Positions 37,853 to 44,934 of a stretch of DNA of 64,000 nt are shown here, piece by piece. Each line of letters begins with the position of its first letter. Position 1 is the stretch's first letter. The translations under genes and the position numbers were made by a program. Location of the stretch: the NCBI GenBank assembly GCA_030950925.1, contig JAUZQO010000001.1, positions 1-64,000 on the forward strand. The letters run 5' to 3'. This stretch comes from Mariprofundaceae bacterium. Its GTDB lineage: Bacteria; Pseudomonadota; Zetaproteobacteria; Mariprofundales; Mariprofundaceae. The notes beneath the pieces were generated by a model. It made no database searches. It was not told the DNA's origin and saw nothing but the letters and a program-made list of their open reading frames with translations.

Positions 37853-37927
37853 TGGTAGGCTCGGGCGGTTTCGAACCGCCGACCCCCACCATGTCAAGGT
37901 GGTGCTCTACCCCTGAGCTACGAGCCT
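37853..37927 (-). tRNA. tRNA-Val (anticodon GAC)
   Basis: The minus strand forms a 75-nt cloverleaf: acceptor AGGCTCG/CGAGCCT, D-loop AGCTCAGGGGTAGAGC, anticodon arm CCACCTTGACATGGTGG (GAC, Val), T-loop GGTTCGAAACC and encoded CCA. It lies just upstream of thrS with no terminator visible between them, so processing from a common transcript is possible. Confidence 0.96.
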
Positions 37928-38036
37928 ATACCGAACAAGAAAGCTATAAAAATGACTTTCAACGAAGGGCGCACACTAACGGCATGTTAATCCATGGCAA
38001 GACTATTTCAACAACACAGTACAAACATATAAGAAC

Positions 38037-38065
38037 AAAAAAGGCCGCTCAAAGAGCGACCTTTT
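38037..38065. terminator. Terminator after the oxidase operon
   Basis: AAAAAAGG(C)CGCTC-AAA-GAGCG(A)CCTTTT forms a stem with A and T runs on both sides, 21 bases past the stop of the last small oxidase-operon gene. Confidence 0.8.
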
Positions 38066-38085
38066 CATACTTACACCATCAAATT

Positions 38086-38223
38086 TTACTTATGTTCGCT
38101 ATCACGCGGGTCTGGTGTTCCTTTTTTATGGTTATCTACAAAAAAACTGTAAAGAACAGGTATCAAAAGAGCAAGCGAAATAAGCAACAAGCCAGCAAAT
38201 TGAACATTATCCATATCAATCAT
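38086..38223 (-). CDS. 45-aa single-span membrane protein, last gene of the oxidase operon
   Basis: The ORF starts MIDMDNVQF, has one membrane helix (FAGLLLISLALLIPVLYSFFV) and a polar C-terminus ending DSEHK. AGGAGAUACUUAAUAUG is a strong start. It lies 20 bases after the CcoP-like gene and before the terminator. By size and position it resembles CcoQ-like accessory subunits of cbb3 oxidases, but it has no distinctive residue pattern to prove that. Confidence 0.75.
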   Translation of the reverse strand: MIDMDNVQFAGLLLISLALLIPVLYSFFVDNHKKGTPDPRDSEHK

Positions 38224-38243
38224 ATTAAGTATCTCCTTTTAAT

Positions 38244-38936
38244 TTAGTGCGCAATACTGTGATCTGGCTTCCAACTAATCGGAGGCAAGCGTTTCACAGT
38301 GATAATGACAGCAATGCAAAAACCAAAGAAATAGTACACCGATGTCATATAACCTTTATCCCACCAAGGTTGCACACGTGAACGCACTTTTTTTCCATTA
38401 GCATCCGTTCTCCAGTTCCCTTCAAAGTTCGCCAGTGCCACATCAGCACCAATGATGGAATACTCGTGTAAATCCGCATGTTGATTTTGCAATTCAACAA
38501 TTTTTGGCTCCATGATACGCAAGTCATTCATCGAAATAGGATGTTGAATACGTTGAAACTCATAAGGAGAATCAGAATCAGCCAAGGCACCCACAATCAT
38601 CTTCATCGCTTTTTCATCACGTGCCGATGTCGTCAATCTTTTATCATCCATGACCTGTTGCACAGGTGCTGAGTGCATCAAGGTGATATAATCCGCATAA
38701 ATCGCAGCATTCGGTCGCTGACCAAACAAGGGAAACGTCCAAGCAATCGCTGTAACAAACGTTAAAATCAATAGTCCCACCACTGGGCGCGGCAAAGGAT
38801 TGTTGTTTTCAGCAATTCCCCCCAAGCTTTCATGCTCCCAAATATACTGTGCTTCTTGGATTTTCCGATCATCTGAAAGGGTTTTAAGTGGATGATTCAG
38901 CTTCAATCCATCCAATAATGGTAAAAATTTAGACAT
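38244..38936 (-). CDS. CcoP-like oxidase subunit lacking haem c motifs
   Basis: The 230-aa protein has the short stretch typical of the CcoP N-terminus, ENNNPLPRPVVGLLILTFV, preceded by a soluble IQEAQYIWEHESLGG segment as in CcoP (HEYDGI...). Instead of two CxxCH domains it has about 120 polar residues with no Cys at all, and a second membrane helix near the C-terminus (VYYFFGFCIAVIITV has the only Cys). So it occupies the place of subunit III but cannot bind haem c covalently. AGGAGG start site; 11 bases after ccoO. Confidence 0.75.
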   Translation of the reverse strand: MSKFLPLLDGLKLNHPLKTLSDDRKIQEAQYIWEHESLGGIAENNNPLPRPVVGLLILTFVTAIAWTFPLFGQRPNAAIYADYITLMHSAPVQQVMDDKRLTTSARDEKAMKMIVGALADSDSPYEFQRIQHPISMNDLRIMEPKIVELQNQHADLHEYSIIGADVALANFEGNWRTDANGKKVRSRVQPWWDKGYMTSVYYFFGFCIAVIITVKRLPPISWKPDHSIAH

Positions 38937-38947
38937 TTCAATCCTCC

Positions 38948-39892
38948 TTATTTCAAGTCTAGAACATAGTCAATCAGGTAACGAATTTCTGAATTATCAG
39001 CATATTCAGGTACCTCAGGTGGATACACACGAGAACCGTCACGGTACGCATCAAATTCTTCATCCCACTTGGCTAGGTCAATGTTATTACCTTTTTTATC
39101 GACACCGCCCCACAAATAATCATAACGTGGCATAATAGAATGCGGTTGAACCAAGCGTGGATTAAAGAAATGCATCATCATCCACTCTTTGGAAGAATTG
39201 CGAGAGCCGACATGCAATAAATCAGGTGCTTTACGATCCGAACCAAAGGTGGTTGGAGATTCACCATTAAAATCTCCCAACATAGGTGGGCGACCAAACG
39301 ACTGCCAATCATGCGTTTGCTCTGGTAACAAGGTATGACACCACCAGCAACCTTCACGAATAAACATCACCTTACCAGAACCTGCCAAGATTTCTTGATC
39401 AGCCGCTTTCAAGGTCGCATCAATGGTCCAACCACGGGTTACACTGGCCAATTCAATATACGGTGTTTCCACACCATCTTTGACAGACTTTTCAACCAAA
39501 TAAACGCCACCAGCCTCGACACTGACTTGGTCGGTTTTACCCAAACTCACGCTCAGGGCTTGAATCGCAGCACCATTGATATGCTCATGAACCAAACCAC
39601 TGGGCAATGAAGTCCCAGGTTTAAACACATACGCGACTGTTTCATCGATCGTTGCACCTGTTTTTGGATCTTTTTTCAAGATCACCTTGATCGGCTTATC
39701 ATCACCATGCAAAAATGGATCGCCATAATCAAAGCCTGCGACCTTACCATAGGTCAATTGCTTTTCTAATGCTGTTGCTGTTGCTGTTGTATTCGATATA
39801 TCCAAACCTGGCATATAAATTGTCACTACCATGGATGTAGCCAATGCTACGCCAAACATAATCGAACCAATTCGATATTCACGGAATCCCAT
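38948..39892 (-). CDS. ccoO: cbb3-type cytochrome c oxidase subunit II (CcoO), monohaem
   Basis: The 314-aa protein has an N-terminal membrane helix and a C-terminal cytochrome c domain with one CWWCH and the CcoO-like context FIREGCWWCHTLLPEQT and SDRKAPDLLHVG, with the distal Met in SIMPRYDYLW. Between helix and haem domain is a longer insert than in standard CcoO (about 200 aa). It brings electrons from soluble cytochromes to CcoN. Strong AGGGAGGAC start. Confidence 0.9.
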   Translation of the reverse strand: MGFREYRIGSIMFGVALATSMVVTIYMPGLDISNTTATATALEKQLTYGKVAGFDYGDPFLHGDDKPIKVILKKDPKTGATIDETVAYVFKPGTSLPSGLVHEHINGAAIQALSVSLGKTDQVSVEAGGVYLVEKSVKDGVETPYIELASVTRGWTIDATLKAADQEILAGSGKVMFIREGCWWCHTLLPEQTHDWQSFGRPPMLGDFNGESPTTFGSDRKAPDLLHVGSRNSSKEWMMMHFFNPRLVQPHSIMPRYDYLWGGVDKKGNNIDLAKWDEEFDAYRDGSRVYPPEVPEYADNSEIRYLIDYVLDLK

Positions 39893-39972
39893 TCTAACCG
39901 TCCTCCCTATATTTTTTTATTGTCCCTTTAAGTTATGCTGGAATCAGCAAACTGTGATTCCAGCACCTTGAC

Positions 39973-41379
39973 TTAACGTACGTAGGCTACTTCGTGTGGA
40001 AGTACACCATGTTCTAATTTTTCGCCTTCTTTCACTGTCATATACATATTGTACAACCAAACAATGTTACCCAAGAAGACCATGGTACCACCCAACCAAC
40101 GAACGATCATATAAGGATGCTCTGCAATCACGATATCCAAATATGGTACTTCATAGATTTTACCCGCACCTTGAATCAAACCAGCGATAGTCATGGAAAC
40201 CCAATACAAAGAGAAACCAATCAACAACATCCAAAAATGGAAGTTCGCTAAGCTCAAAGAGTACAATTTACGACGCACCATGGTTTGCAGACCATAATAA
40301 ATTGCGGCCGCTTCTGCGAATGTTGAGAAGCCAAGCAATGCCAAGTGAGCATGTGCCACAATCCAACCAGTACCGTGAACATACCAGTTAATCGCACGCG
40401 TTTGTTGGAAACCACCTTGCATATTCAATGGAATGGCAAGCAACACACCTGTAATGGTGTATTTGATTTCAATATTTTCAACGAACATCGACCAACGCCC
40501 TTGCATCGTTAACAAAATATTACATACATAAGCTACCGCAGGCACAAGAATCAACACACCTTCCACCGATGCAAATGATTTCAACCATTCAGGCAATGGC
40601 GAGCTCATCAAGTGATGCGCTGCTGGTGTTGAATAAAACACCACAATCGACCAGAAATGCAAGTGACCCACACGATGTGAATACAATGGATTACCTGTTA
40701 CTTTCGGTACGATATAATAAGTAATCGCTGCCGCAACGGGTGTAATCAACAAGCCCAATACGTTATGCGCGAACCACCAAGTCATATAAGCTTCATTCAA
40801 ACCTGTCAGATGGAAAAATTCTGGCGCATTACCCACCAAAAACACAATAATCAACATAAAGAATGAACCTGCAAAGAACCAGTTCGTGGTATAAATACCC
40901 TGCGTACGACGATTCAAGATCGACATAAAGATGTTAATAAACAGCGGCGTTACCATGCAGAATGCAATATAGATATCGATCGGCCACATAAAGTCAGAAT
41001 ACTCACGACCTGAAGTCATACCGAACCACAATGTCGACAATGCCAACATCAAGCCAACATTCCAAGCCATGCAGTTCCAAACACCCAATTTTTCAGACCA
41101 CAATTTAGTATTGCCCAAGGCAGGAACAATATACAATGCTGATGCAGCAAATGCGCCCACAATCCAACCAAAAATCACGGTATGCACATGTACTTGGCGC
41201 ATATGACCAAATTGCAAAGCATAATAATGCGTGAAAAAATCTGGAAAAGCCAATTTCGCCGCATTGAACGAACCAATCCCAGTACCAACGATAAACCACA
41301 TAATACACGAAAAACCAAAGAAAATCGAAGCGCTACCGCCTGGAATATCTTCTTCTTTCGCAAACAAATACTTAAGCAT
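39973..41379 (-). CDS. ccoN: cbb3-type haem-copper oxidase subunit I (CcoN)
   Basis: The 468-aa, 12-helix protein has the C-family motif set: RQVHVHTVIFGW (low-spin haem His), WWFAHNVLGL (CuB His), STPAAHHLMSSPLP (CuB His pair), and VAHAHLALLGF (haem ligands). It reduces O2 with high affinity. NO-reductase relatives share the fold, but the operon with CcoO and the CuB-type His context favour O2 reduction. AAAGGAG start; two tiny membrane ORFs precede it. Confidence 0.9.
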   Translation of the reverse strand: MLKYLFAKEEDIPGGSASIFFGFSCIMWFIVGTGIGSFNAAKLAFPDFFTHYYALQFGHMRQVHVHTVIFGWIVGAFAASALYIVPALGNTKLWSEKLGVWNCMAWNVGLMLALSTLWFGMTSGREYSDFMWPIDIYIAFCMVTPLFINIFMSILNRRTQGIYTTNWFFAGSFFMLIIVFLVGNAPEFFHLTGLNEAYMTWWFAHNVLGLLITPVAAAITYYIVPKVTGNPLYSHRVGHLHFWSIVVFYSTPAAHHLMSSPLPEWLKSFASVEGVLILVPAVAYVCNILLTMQGRWSMFVENIEIKYTITGVLLAIPLNMQGGFQQTRAINWYVHGTGWIVAHAHLALLGFSTFAEAAAIYYGLQTMVRRKLYSLSLANFHFWMLLIGFSLYWVSMTIAGLIQGAGKIYEVPYLDIVIAEHPYMIVRWLGGTMVFLGNIVWLYNMYMTVKEGEKLEHGVLPHEVAYVR

Positions 41380-41444
41380 TTACTTACTCCTTTCCTCTAA
41401 TAATTTAAAAACTTCAGACCCAACAAATCAAACCAAGTTCTGAC

Positions 41445-41540
41445 TTAATCGTCATGCTGACCAGGCATCAAAAGATACCAAGCAAACCACATGCTCGAAA
41501 ACGCCAAAACAATACCCAACACAGATGCAACTGCCGCCAT
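41445..41540 (-). CDS. 31-aa membrane peptide ahead of ccoN
   Basis: The ORF starts MAAVASVLGIVLAFSSMWF and ends LLMPGQHDD: one membrane helix with a short acidic tail. GGGAGAAUAUUAUG is a good start. It is 19 bases after the 87-aa gene and 65 bases before ccoN, so it is clearly inside the operon. Likely a small structural or assembly subunit of the oxidase; function not known from sequence. Confidence 0.72.
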   Translation of the reverse strand: MAAVASVLGIVLAFSSMWFAWYLLMPGQHDD

Positions 41541-41559
41541 AATATTCTCCCTTACCCTA

Positions 41560-41823
41560 TTAGTCTTCCTGTAAACCTTCGATGACACCATGAAGTTTTA
41601 ATGCATAACCCAAAATTAATACAAAAGCGATACCAAATACAATCATGACCCAGTTACCAAAACCTTCAAAAGTAAACGGAGAATAAGCATCCATACCCCA
41701 AACGCCCGCTTCTGCAAAAGGTCCACGACCTATCGCAAGCTGTGTCGCAATTGTAAACACTGATCCATTACCCATACCTGTAACAAAGCCAGCGACAATG
41801 ATTAGCCATACTGAATTTTTCAT
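41560..41823 (-). CDS. 87-aa two-helix membrane protein, first gene of the oxidase operon
   Basis: Two hydrophobic helices (VWLIIVAGFVTGMGNGSVF and NWVMIVFGIAFVLILGYAL) flank a loop with aromatic residues (GVWGMDAYSPFTFEGFG). The AAGGAGGGAGUAUG start is the best ribosome site of the cluster. No CxxCH or His motif. It is unfamiliar to me; its place at the head of the ccoN operon suggests an oxidase accessory protein. Confidence 0.75.
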   Translation of the reverse strand: MKNSVWLIIVAGFVTGMGNGSVFTIATQLAIGRGPFAEAGVWGMDAYSPFTFEGFGNWVMIVFGIAFVLILGYALKLHGVIEGLQED

Positions 41824-41960
41824 ACTCCCTCCTTGTTAAAATTATATGAAGCTATTTTAATCTTCCGCAACATTATGAAGATTCAAATTCATGTCAAGCC
41901 TATAAATCATGGCTATCCATCCCCCGAACAACATACTTGCATTCAAAATAACCTCCGCGC

Positions 41961-42173
41961 ATGATGCCCGCCATGCGAGAATCTCTCATTTATGGCTTTA
42001 GCGCCTGCGTTTCACTATTCATGCTTTCTTATACTGTGCATATTTTTATTGGCGGCTTGGTGAGTGAAGAGACTGAGTACCTAGTCATGAGTATTGTTGT
42101 TGGCATCGCTATCTGTGCCATTGGCTGGATGGTCAGAGACATCCTTAAAACCCGCATCAATCAAAGAAAATAG
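41961..42173 (+). CDS. Possible 70-aa two-helix membrane protein
   Basis: Two hydrophobic segments (IYGFSACVSLFMLSYTVHIFIGG and VMSIVVGIAICAIGWMV) and a basic tail (ILKTRINQRK) look like a genuine small membrane protein. There is no clear ribosome site, and the start could be ATG 41961 or 41973. It lies between the two minus-strand respiratory units and divergent from the first. Confidence 0.5.
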   Translation: MMPAMRESLIYGFSACVSLFMLSYTVHIFIGGLVSEETEYLVMSIVVGIAICAIGWMVRDILKTRINQRK

Positions 42174-42258
42174 CATATTCACTGATGCATTCACACACTT
42201 TAAGCCATGCCCAACCATAGAAATTGGGCAATATTAAATCGTCAAGGGGTGAGATAAC

Positions 42259-42720
42259 TCACTTATAGAAAGCCAGCGCCTTACTGATTTTATCAAAGTC
42301 ATCTGTCGAAAATTGACCTTTATGAAAGACATATTGCTGCTTGGATCCACGTTCATCCATGCCTGTTAAACCAAAGGACTTACCCGCTTTATCTGAAAAA
42401 AACCGAATATCACGCATCAACAAGCGTTTTTCACCATTTTTCAAAACCATCGCAATATGTTCTTTTCGAATATCCAACCCCACAGGCGAAGAAGGCATCA
42501 GTAACAAACGCCTAGAAATACGATTCGCTGCCACGATGAAAAAGAAAAAACCCAAAAACATCAAGCCTTCACCTAACATACTTGAATCATTTGTGTACCA
42601 ATAGCGCAAACCTATCAACAACAAAAAACCCACCGTTGGCACATAAAGAATCAAATCCCAAATCACCCCCGATTTATCTGAATTCAGTTCACATTTCACT
42701 TCACGCCAAGATTTAGCCAT
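42259..42720 (-). CDS. Two-helix membrane protein with cytosolic beta domain
   Basis: The 153-aa product (start ATG 42720, MAKSWREVKC) has two membrane helices (DLILYVPTVGFLLLIGL and LMFLGFFFFIVAANRI) and then a beta-rich domain (VGLDIRKEHIAMVLKNGEKRLLMRDIRFF) that looks PH-like. Its start overlaps the stop of the thioredoxin-like gene by 8 bases, so it belongs to that unit. Family not recognised. Confidence 0.7.
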   Translation of the reverse strand: MAKSWREVKCELNSDKSGVIWDLILYVPTVGFLLLIGLRYWYTNDSSMLGEGLMFLGFFFFIVAANRISRRLLLMPSSPVGLDIRKEHIAMVLKNGEKRLLMRDIRFFSDKAGKSFGLTGMDERGSKQQYVFHKGQFSTDDFDKISKALAFYK

Positions 42721-43237
42721 GTTTTTTTCCAGCAGCCAATAGGTGTTGAATCGCAGGGTCAATTTCCTGATAAAGTACACGACCTGGTGCGATATAGTCC
42801 ACTTTACCATCTTTGGTAATCAAGAATGTCCAAGGCTCGCCGCGCACTTGAAAAACATCATAAGCTTCTGGATTATAATATTGATCCATATGGAGGAAAT
42901 TTACTTTATCGCCATATTTATCCAGCATGACTTTAAGCAATTGCAATTGCTGGTCGCACTGGGTGCAGTGACCCGGCGTAGCAAATTCAAGCACAATGGG
43001 CTTATCTTCTTTCAATGCCTTATCAAAAGACAATTGATACATCCGAGGGTCAGGATAACGATAACTGGTCAACTTCGACATATCACCATTCACATCTGCA
43101 AGCGTTTTGGTCTTCACAGGTGTAACTTCCTGTCCAATTTTAAACACTCCACCACCACCCATGCTGAAGTTACCATCACACCCTGCCATGAAAATAGAAG
43201 GCACCAGAAGAATCAGTATTCCAAATAAACGTGACAT
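42713..43237 (-). CDS. Thioredoxin-fold lipoprotein
   Basis: The 174-aa protein starts at ATG 43237, whose A is the last base of the upstream stop (TAATG). A lipobox (SIFMAGC) follows the signal helix. The mature part has a thioredoxin fold with an active-site CTQC (residues about 85-88, in ATPGHCTQCDQQ) and the cis-Pro region RGEPWTFLITKDG. It probably faces the periplasm and could reduce or mature a haem-binding Cys pair, e.g. of the cytochrome in the same unit. Confidence 0.85.
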   Translation of the reverse strand: MSRLFGILILLVPSIFMAGCDGNFSMGGGGVFKIGQEVTPVKTKTLADVNGDMSKLTSYRYPDPRMYQLSFDKALKEDKPIVLEFATPGHCTQCDQQLQLLKVMLDKYGDKVNFLHMDQYYNPEAYDVFQVRGEPWTFLITKDGKVDYIAPGRVLYQEIDPAIQHLLAAGKKHG

Positions 43238-43749
43238 TACGACGTCCTCCAACCTTGGCAGGTACGAAAAATATTGTATGCCCAAATAAAGTTAGCAATC
43301 AACACCAAGGTGCCAAAAATACCCATCACTGCAAGCCAAGGCTTCACAATGGCTTCGACTTCTTCTGGAGAAACATGCTCACTGGCGATACCGCCTGCCA
43401 CACCTGCCACAGTGAAAAATACCACCATGCCAATCAAGCCCAAGTTATGCACCCAAAAATGCCATTTTACGAGTTTCATACTATAAATCGGGCGTTTCAC
43501 CAAGCGAGGTACAATATAATAAACTGCAGCAAAAATAGCCATTTCTACCCAGCCCAATAAATTGATATGCGTATGCGCACGTACAATCAAGTTGCCATGC
43601 ATCCGGTGATCCACAAAGTGTCGAAAATCTGAGATGCCACCCATCAAGGCACCCCAAGAAAAACCAATCATACTGTAAATGACACAGGCAAATACAAACC
43701 ATAAGATATATTTAACATACTCTTCATCTTCCCATGGCTGCTCAGTCAT
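43237..43749 (-). CDS. Four-helix protein related to haem-copper oxidase subunit I
   Basis: The 170-aa protein has four membrane helices. The second begins NLIVRAHTHINLLGWVEM, like the haem-ligand helix of CcoN (here RQVHVHTVIFGW in the neighbour), followed by YYIVPRLVKRPIYS and WHFWVHNLGLIGM as in the next CcoN segments. It lacks the rest of subunit I, including all CuB ligands. It is thus a mini oxidase-like, probably haem b-binding, protein. It overlaps the cytochrome c gene (ATGA) and the lipoprotein gene (TAATG). Confidence 0.8.
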   Translation of the reverse strand: MTEQPWEDEEYVKYILWFVFACVIYSMIGFSWGALMGGISDFRHFVDHRMHGNLIVRAHTHINLLGWVEMAIFAAVYYIVPRLVKRPIYSMKLVKWHFWVHNLGLIGMVVFFTVAGVAGGIASEHVSPEEVEAIVKPWLAVMGIFGTLVLIANFIWAYNIFRTCQGWRTS

Positions 43750-44345
43750 TCTGCTTCTCCTGTTTTTTGTGGTAATTTATCACGAATATCTGTGTATTTA
43801 TGTTTCCACTCATCAGGTGCCCATGTTTTCACCATTTGATCAATAAATGGTGATTCGCCTTTCGGTGGAACAGGTGATGATGATGAACCTTGATCCGATT
43901 TTAATTCCGACAAAAAGACGGCCAAGGCATGAATATCCTCTTTAGGAAGCTCTGCCACATAATAGGCCTGTTTTGGTTTTTTACCATGATCCATGGTGCG
44001 ATGATTATACGTTTCTTCTGGGTGAGTAAGAAATTTTTCAATCCAAGCAGCGCCATAGCGCGATCCAATACCATCCAAGCTATTGCCCATATTGGTACCT
44101 TCAGACATGGCTCGATGACATTCCGAACAGGCTTGGTGACGATAAATTTGAGAGCCTTTTTCACCCAGTTTACTTAAGTCAAAATGAGTGTGCTGTTCAA
44201 AAAGAGGCTTATCACTGGTTGCCATCACATATTGCATAATACCAAATGTGATCACTCCCAACACCACAAATGCGCCAGCTACAATAAATAATAACTTCTC
44301 GCCAGTTTTTAGTTTTTGTTTGGGTCTTTTATTGTCTTCTTTCAT
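43746..44345 (-). CDS. Membrane-anchored monohaem cytochrome c
   Basis: One N-terminal membrane helix (LLFIVAGAFVVLGVITFGI) is followed by a cytochrome c domain with a single CSECH (HQACSECHRAMSEGT) and candidate distal Met residues (NMGNSL or HRTMDHG). I favour ATG 44345 (199 aa); the frame also allows 44375, which would leave only 20 bases to the divergent gene. First gene of a four-gene overlapping unit with the mini oxidase-like protein, which it may feed or drain. Confidence 0.85.
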   Translation of the reverse strand: MKEDNKRPKQKLKTGEKLLFIVAGAFVVLGVITFGIMQYVMATSDKPLFEQHTHFDLSKLGEKGSQIYRHQACSECHRAMSEGTNMGNSLDGIGSRYGAAWIEKFLTHPEETYNHRTMDHGKKPKQAYYVAELPKEDIHALAVFLSELKSDQGSSSSPVPPKGESPFIDQMVKTWAPDEWKHKYTDIRDKLPQKTGEAE

Positions 44346-44395
44346 AAGGACGGCATTATCAGCGGCAAACTCCACATTGCAACAAGGAACTTTCC

Positions 44396-44797
44396 ATGCG
44401 CTTTCGCACTTTTTTCATACTATTTTCAATATTTTCACTTTCATCTTGCATCACATCGGCCGATCAACAACCTCAAGCCAACAAAATACTCCAACAACTC
44501 AATCAATCTATTCAAAAGCATCAATGGGGACAAGCTGAAGCGCTGTTCGATCCAAAATTCTTCAAACAAATGCCTAAAAAATATTGGCAACAACAAATGA
44601 AAGCTCAAATTGAAGAAAAAGGTGAAATTCAAGCATTTAATCTGGTTTCCCAACAAAAAGATCCACGCTTTGGTGGTGATTTCTATATTTATGTCATGTC
44701 TGTGGTTCATGAACATGGTACCAGCCATGAAACCGTCACCATTATCAAACCCATTGATGATAAACCCATGACCGTCAGCGGTTTTTTATTTAAATAG
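44396..44797 (+). CDS. Hypothetical lipoprotein
   Basis: The 133-aa protein has a lipobox (IFSLSSC, then ITSADQQ). The mature part (ILQQLNQSIQKHQWGQAEALFDP...) looks like the NTF2-like DUF3887/DUF4878 type of small periplasmic domains. Function unknown. CAAGGAAC start site; divergent from the cytochrome c unit with a very short shared upstream region. Confidence 0.7.
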   Translation: MRFRTFFILFSIFSLSSCITSADQQPQANKILQQLNQSIQKHQWGQAEALFDPKFFKQMPKKYWQQQMKAQIEEKGEIQAFNLVSQQKDPRFGGDFYIYVMSVVHEHGTSHETVTIIKPIDDKPMTVSGFLFK

Positions 44798-44884
44798 CAG
44801 GCGTAACATGGCTACTTCATAGGCAGACTATTGATCTTGAGCCCTGAAAAAGACTGTTGGTGGGCAGTATGGCTTAATGATCAT

Positions 44885-44917
44885 TAAAAAGAGGCACGAC
44901 TCTCGCCGCACCTCTTG
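44885..44917 (-). terminator. Terminator of the DEAD-box helicase gene
   Basis: AAGAGG and CCTCTT (44889-44916) pair around an inner GGCG-rich loop; on the minus strand UUUUU follows. It starts about 18 bases past the helicase stop. Confidence 0.75.
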
Positions 44918-44934
44918 CCAACTTCGTTTATCGC

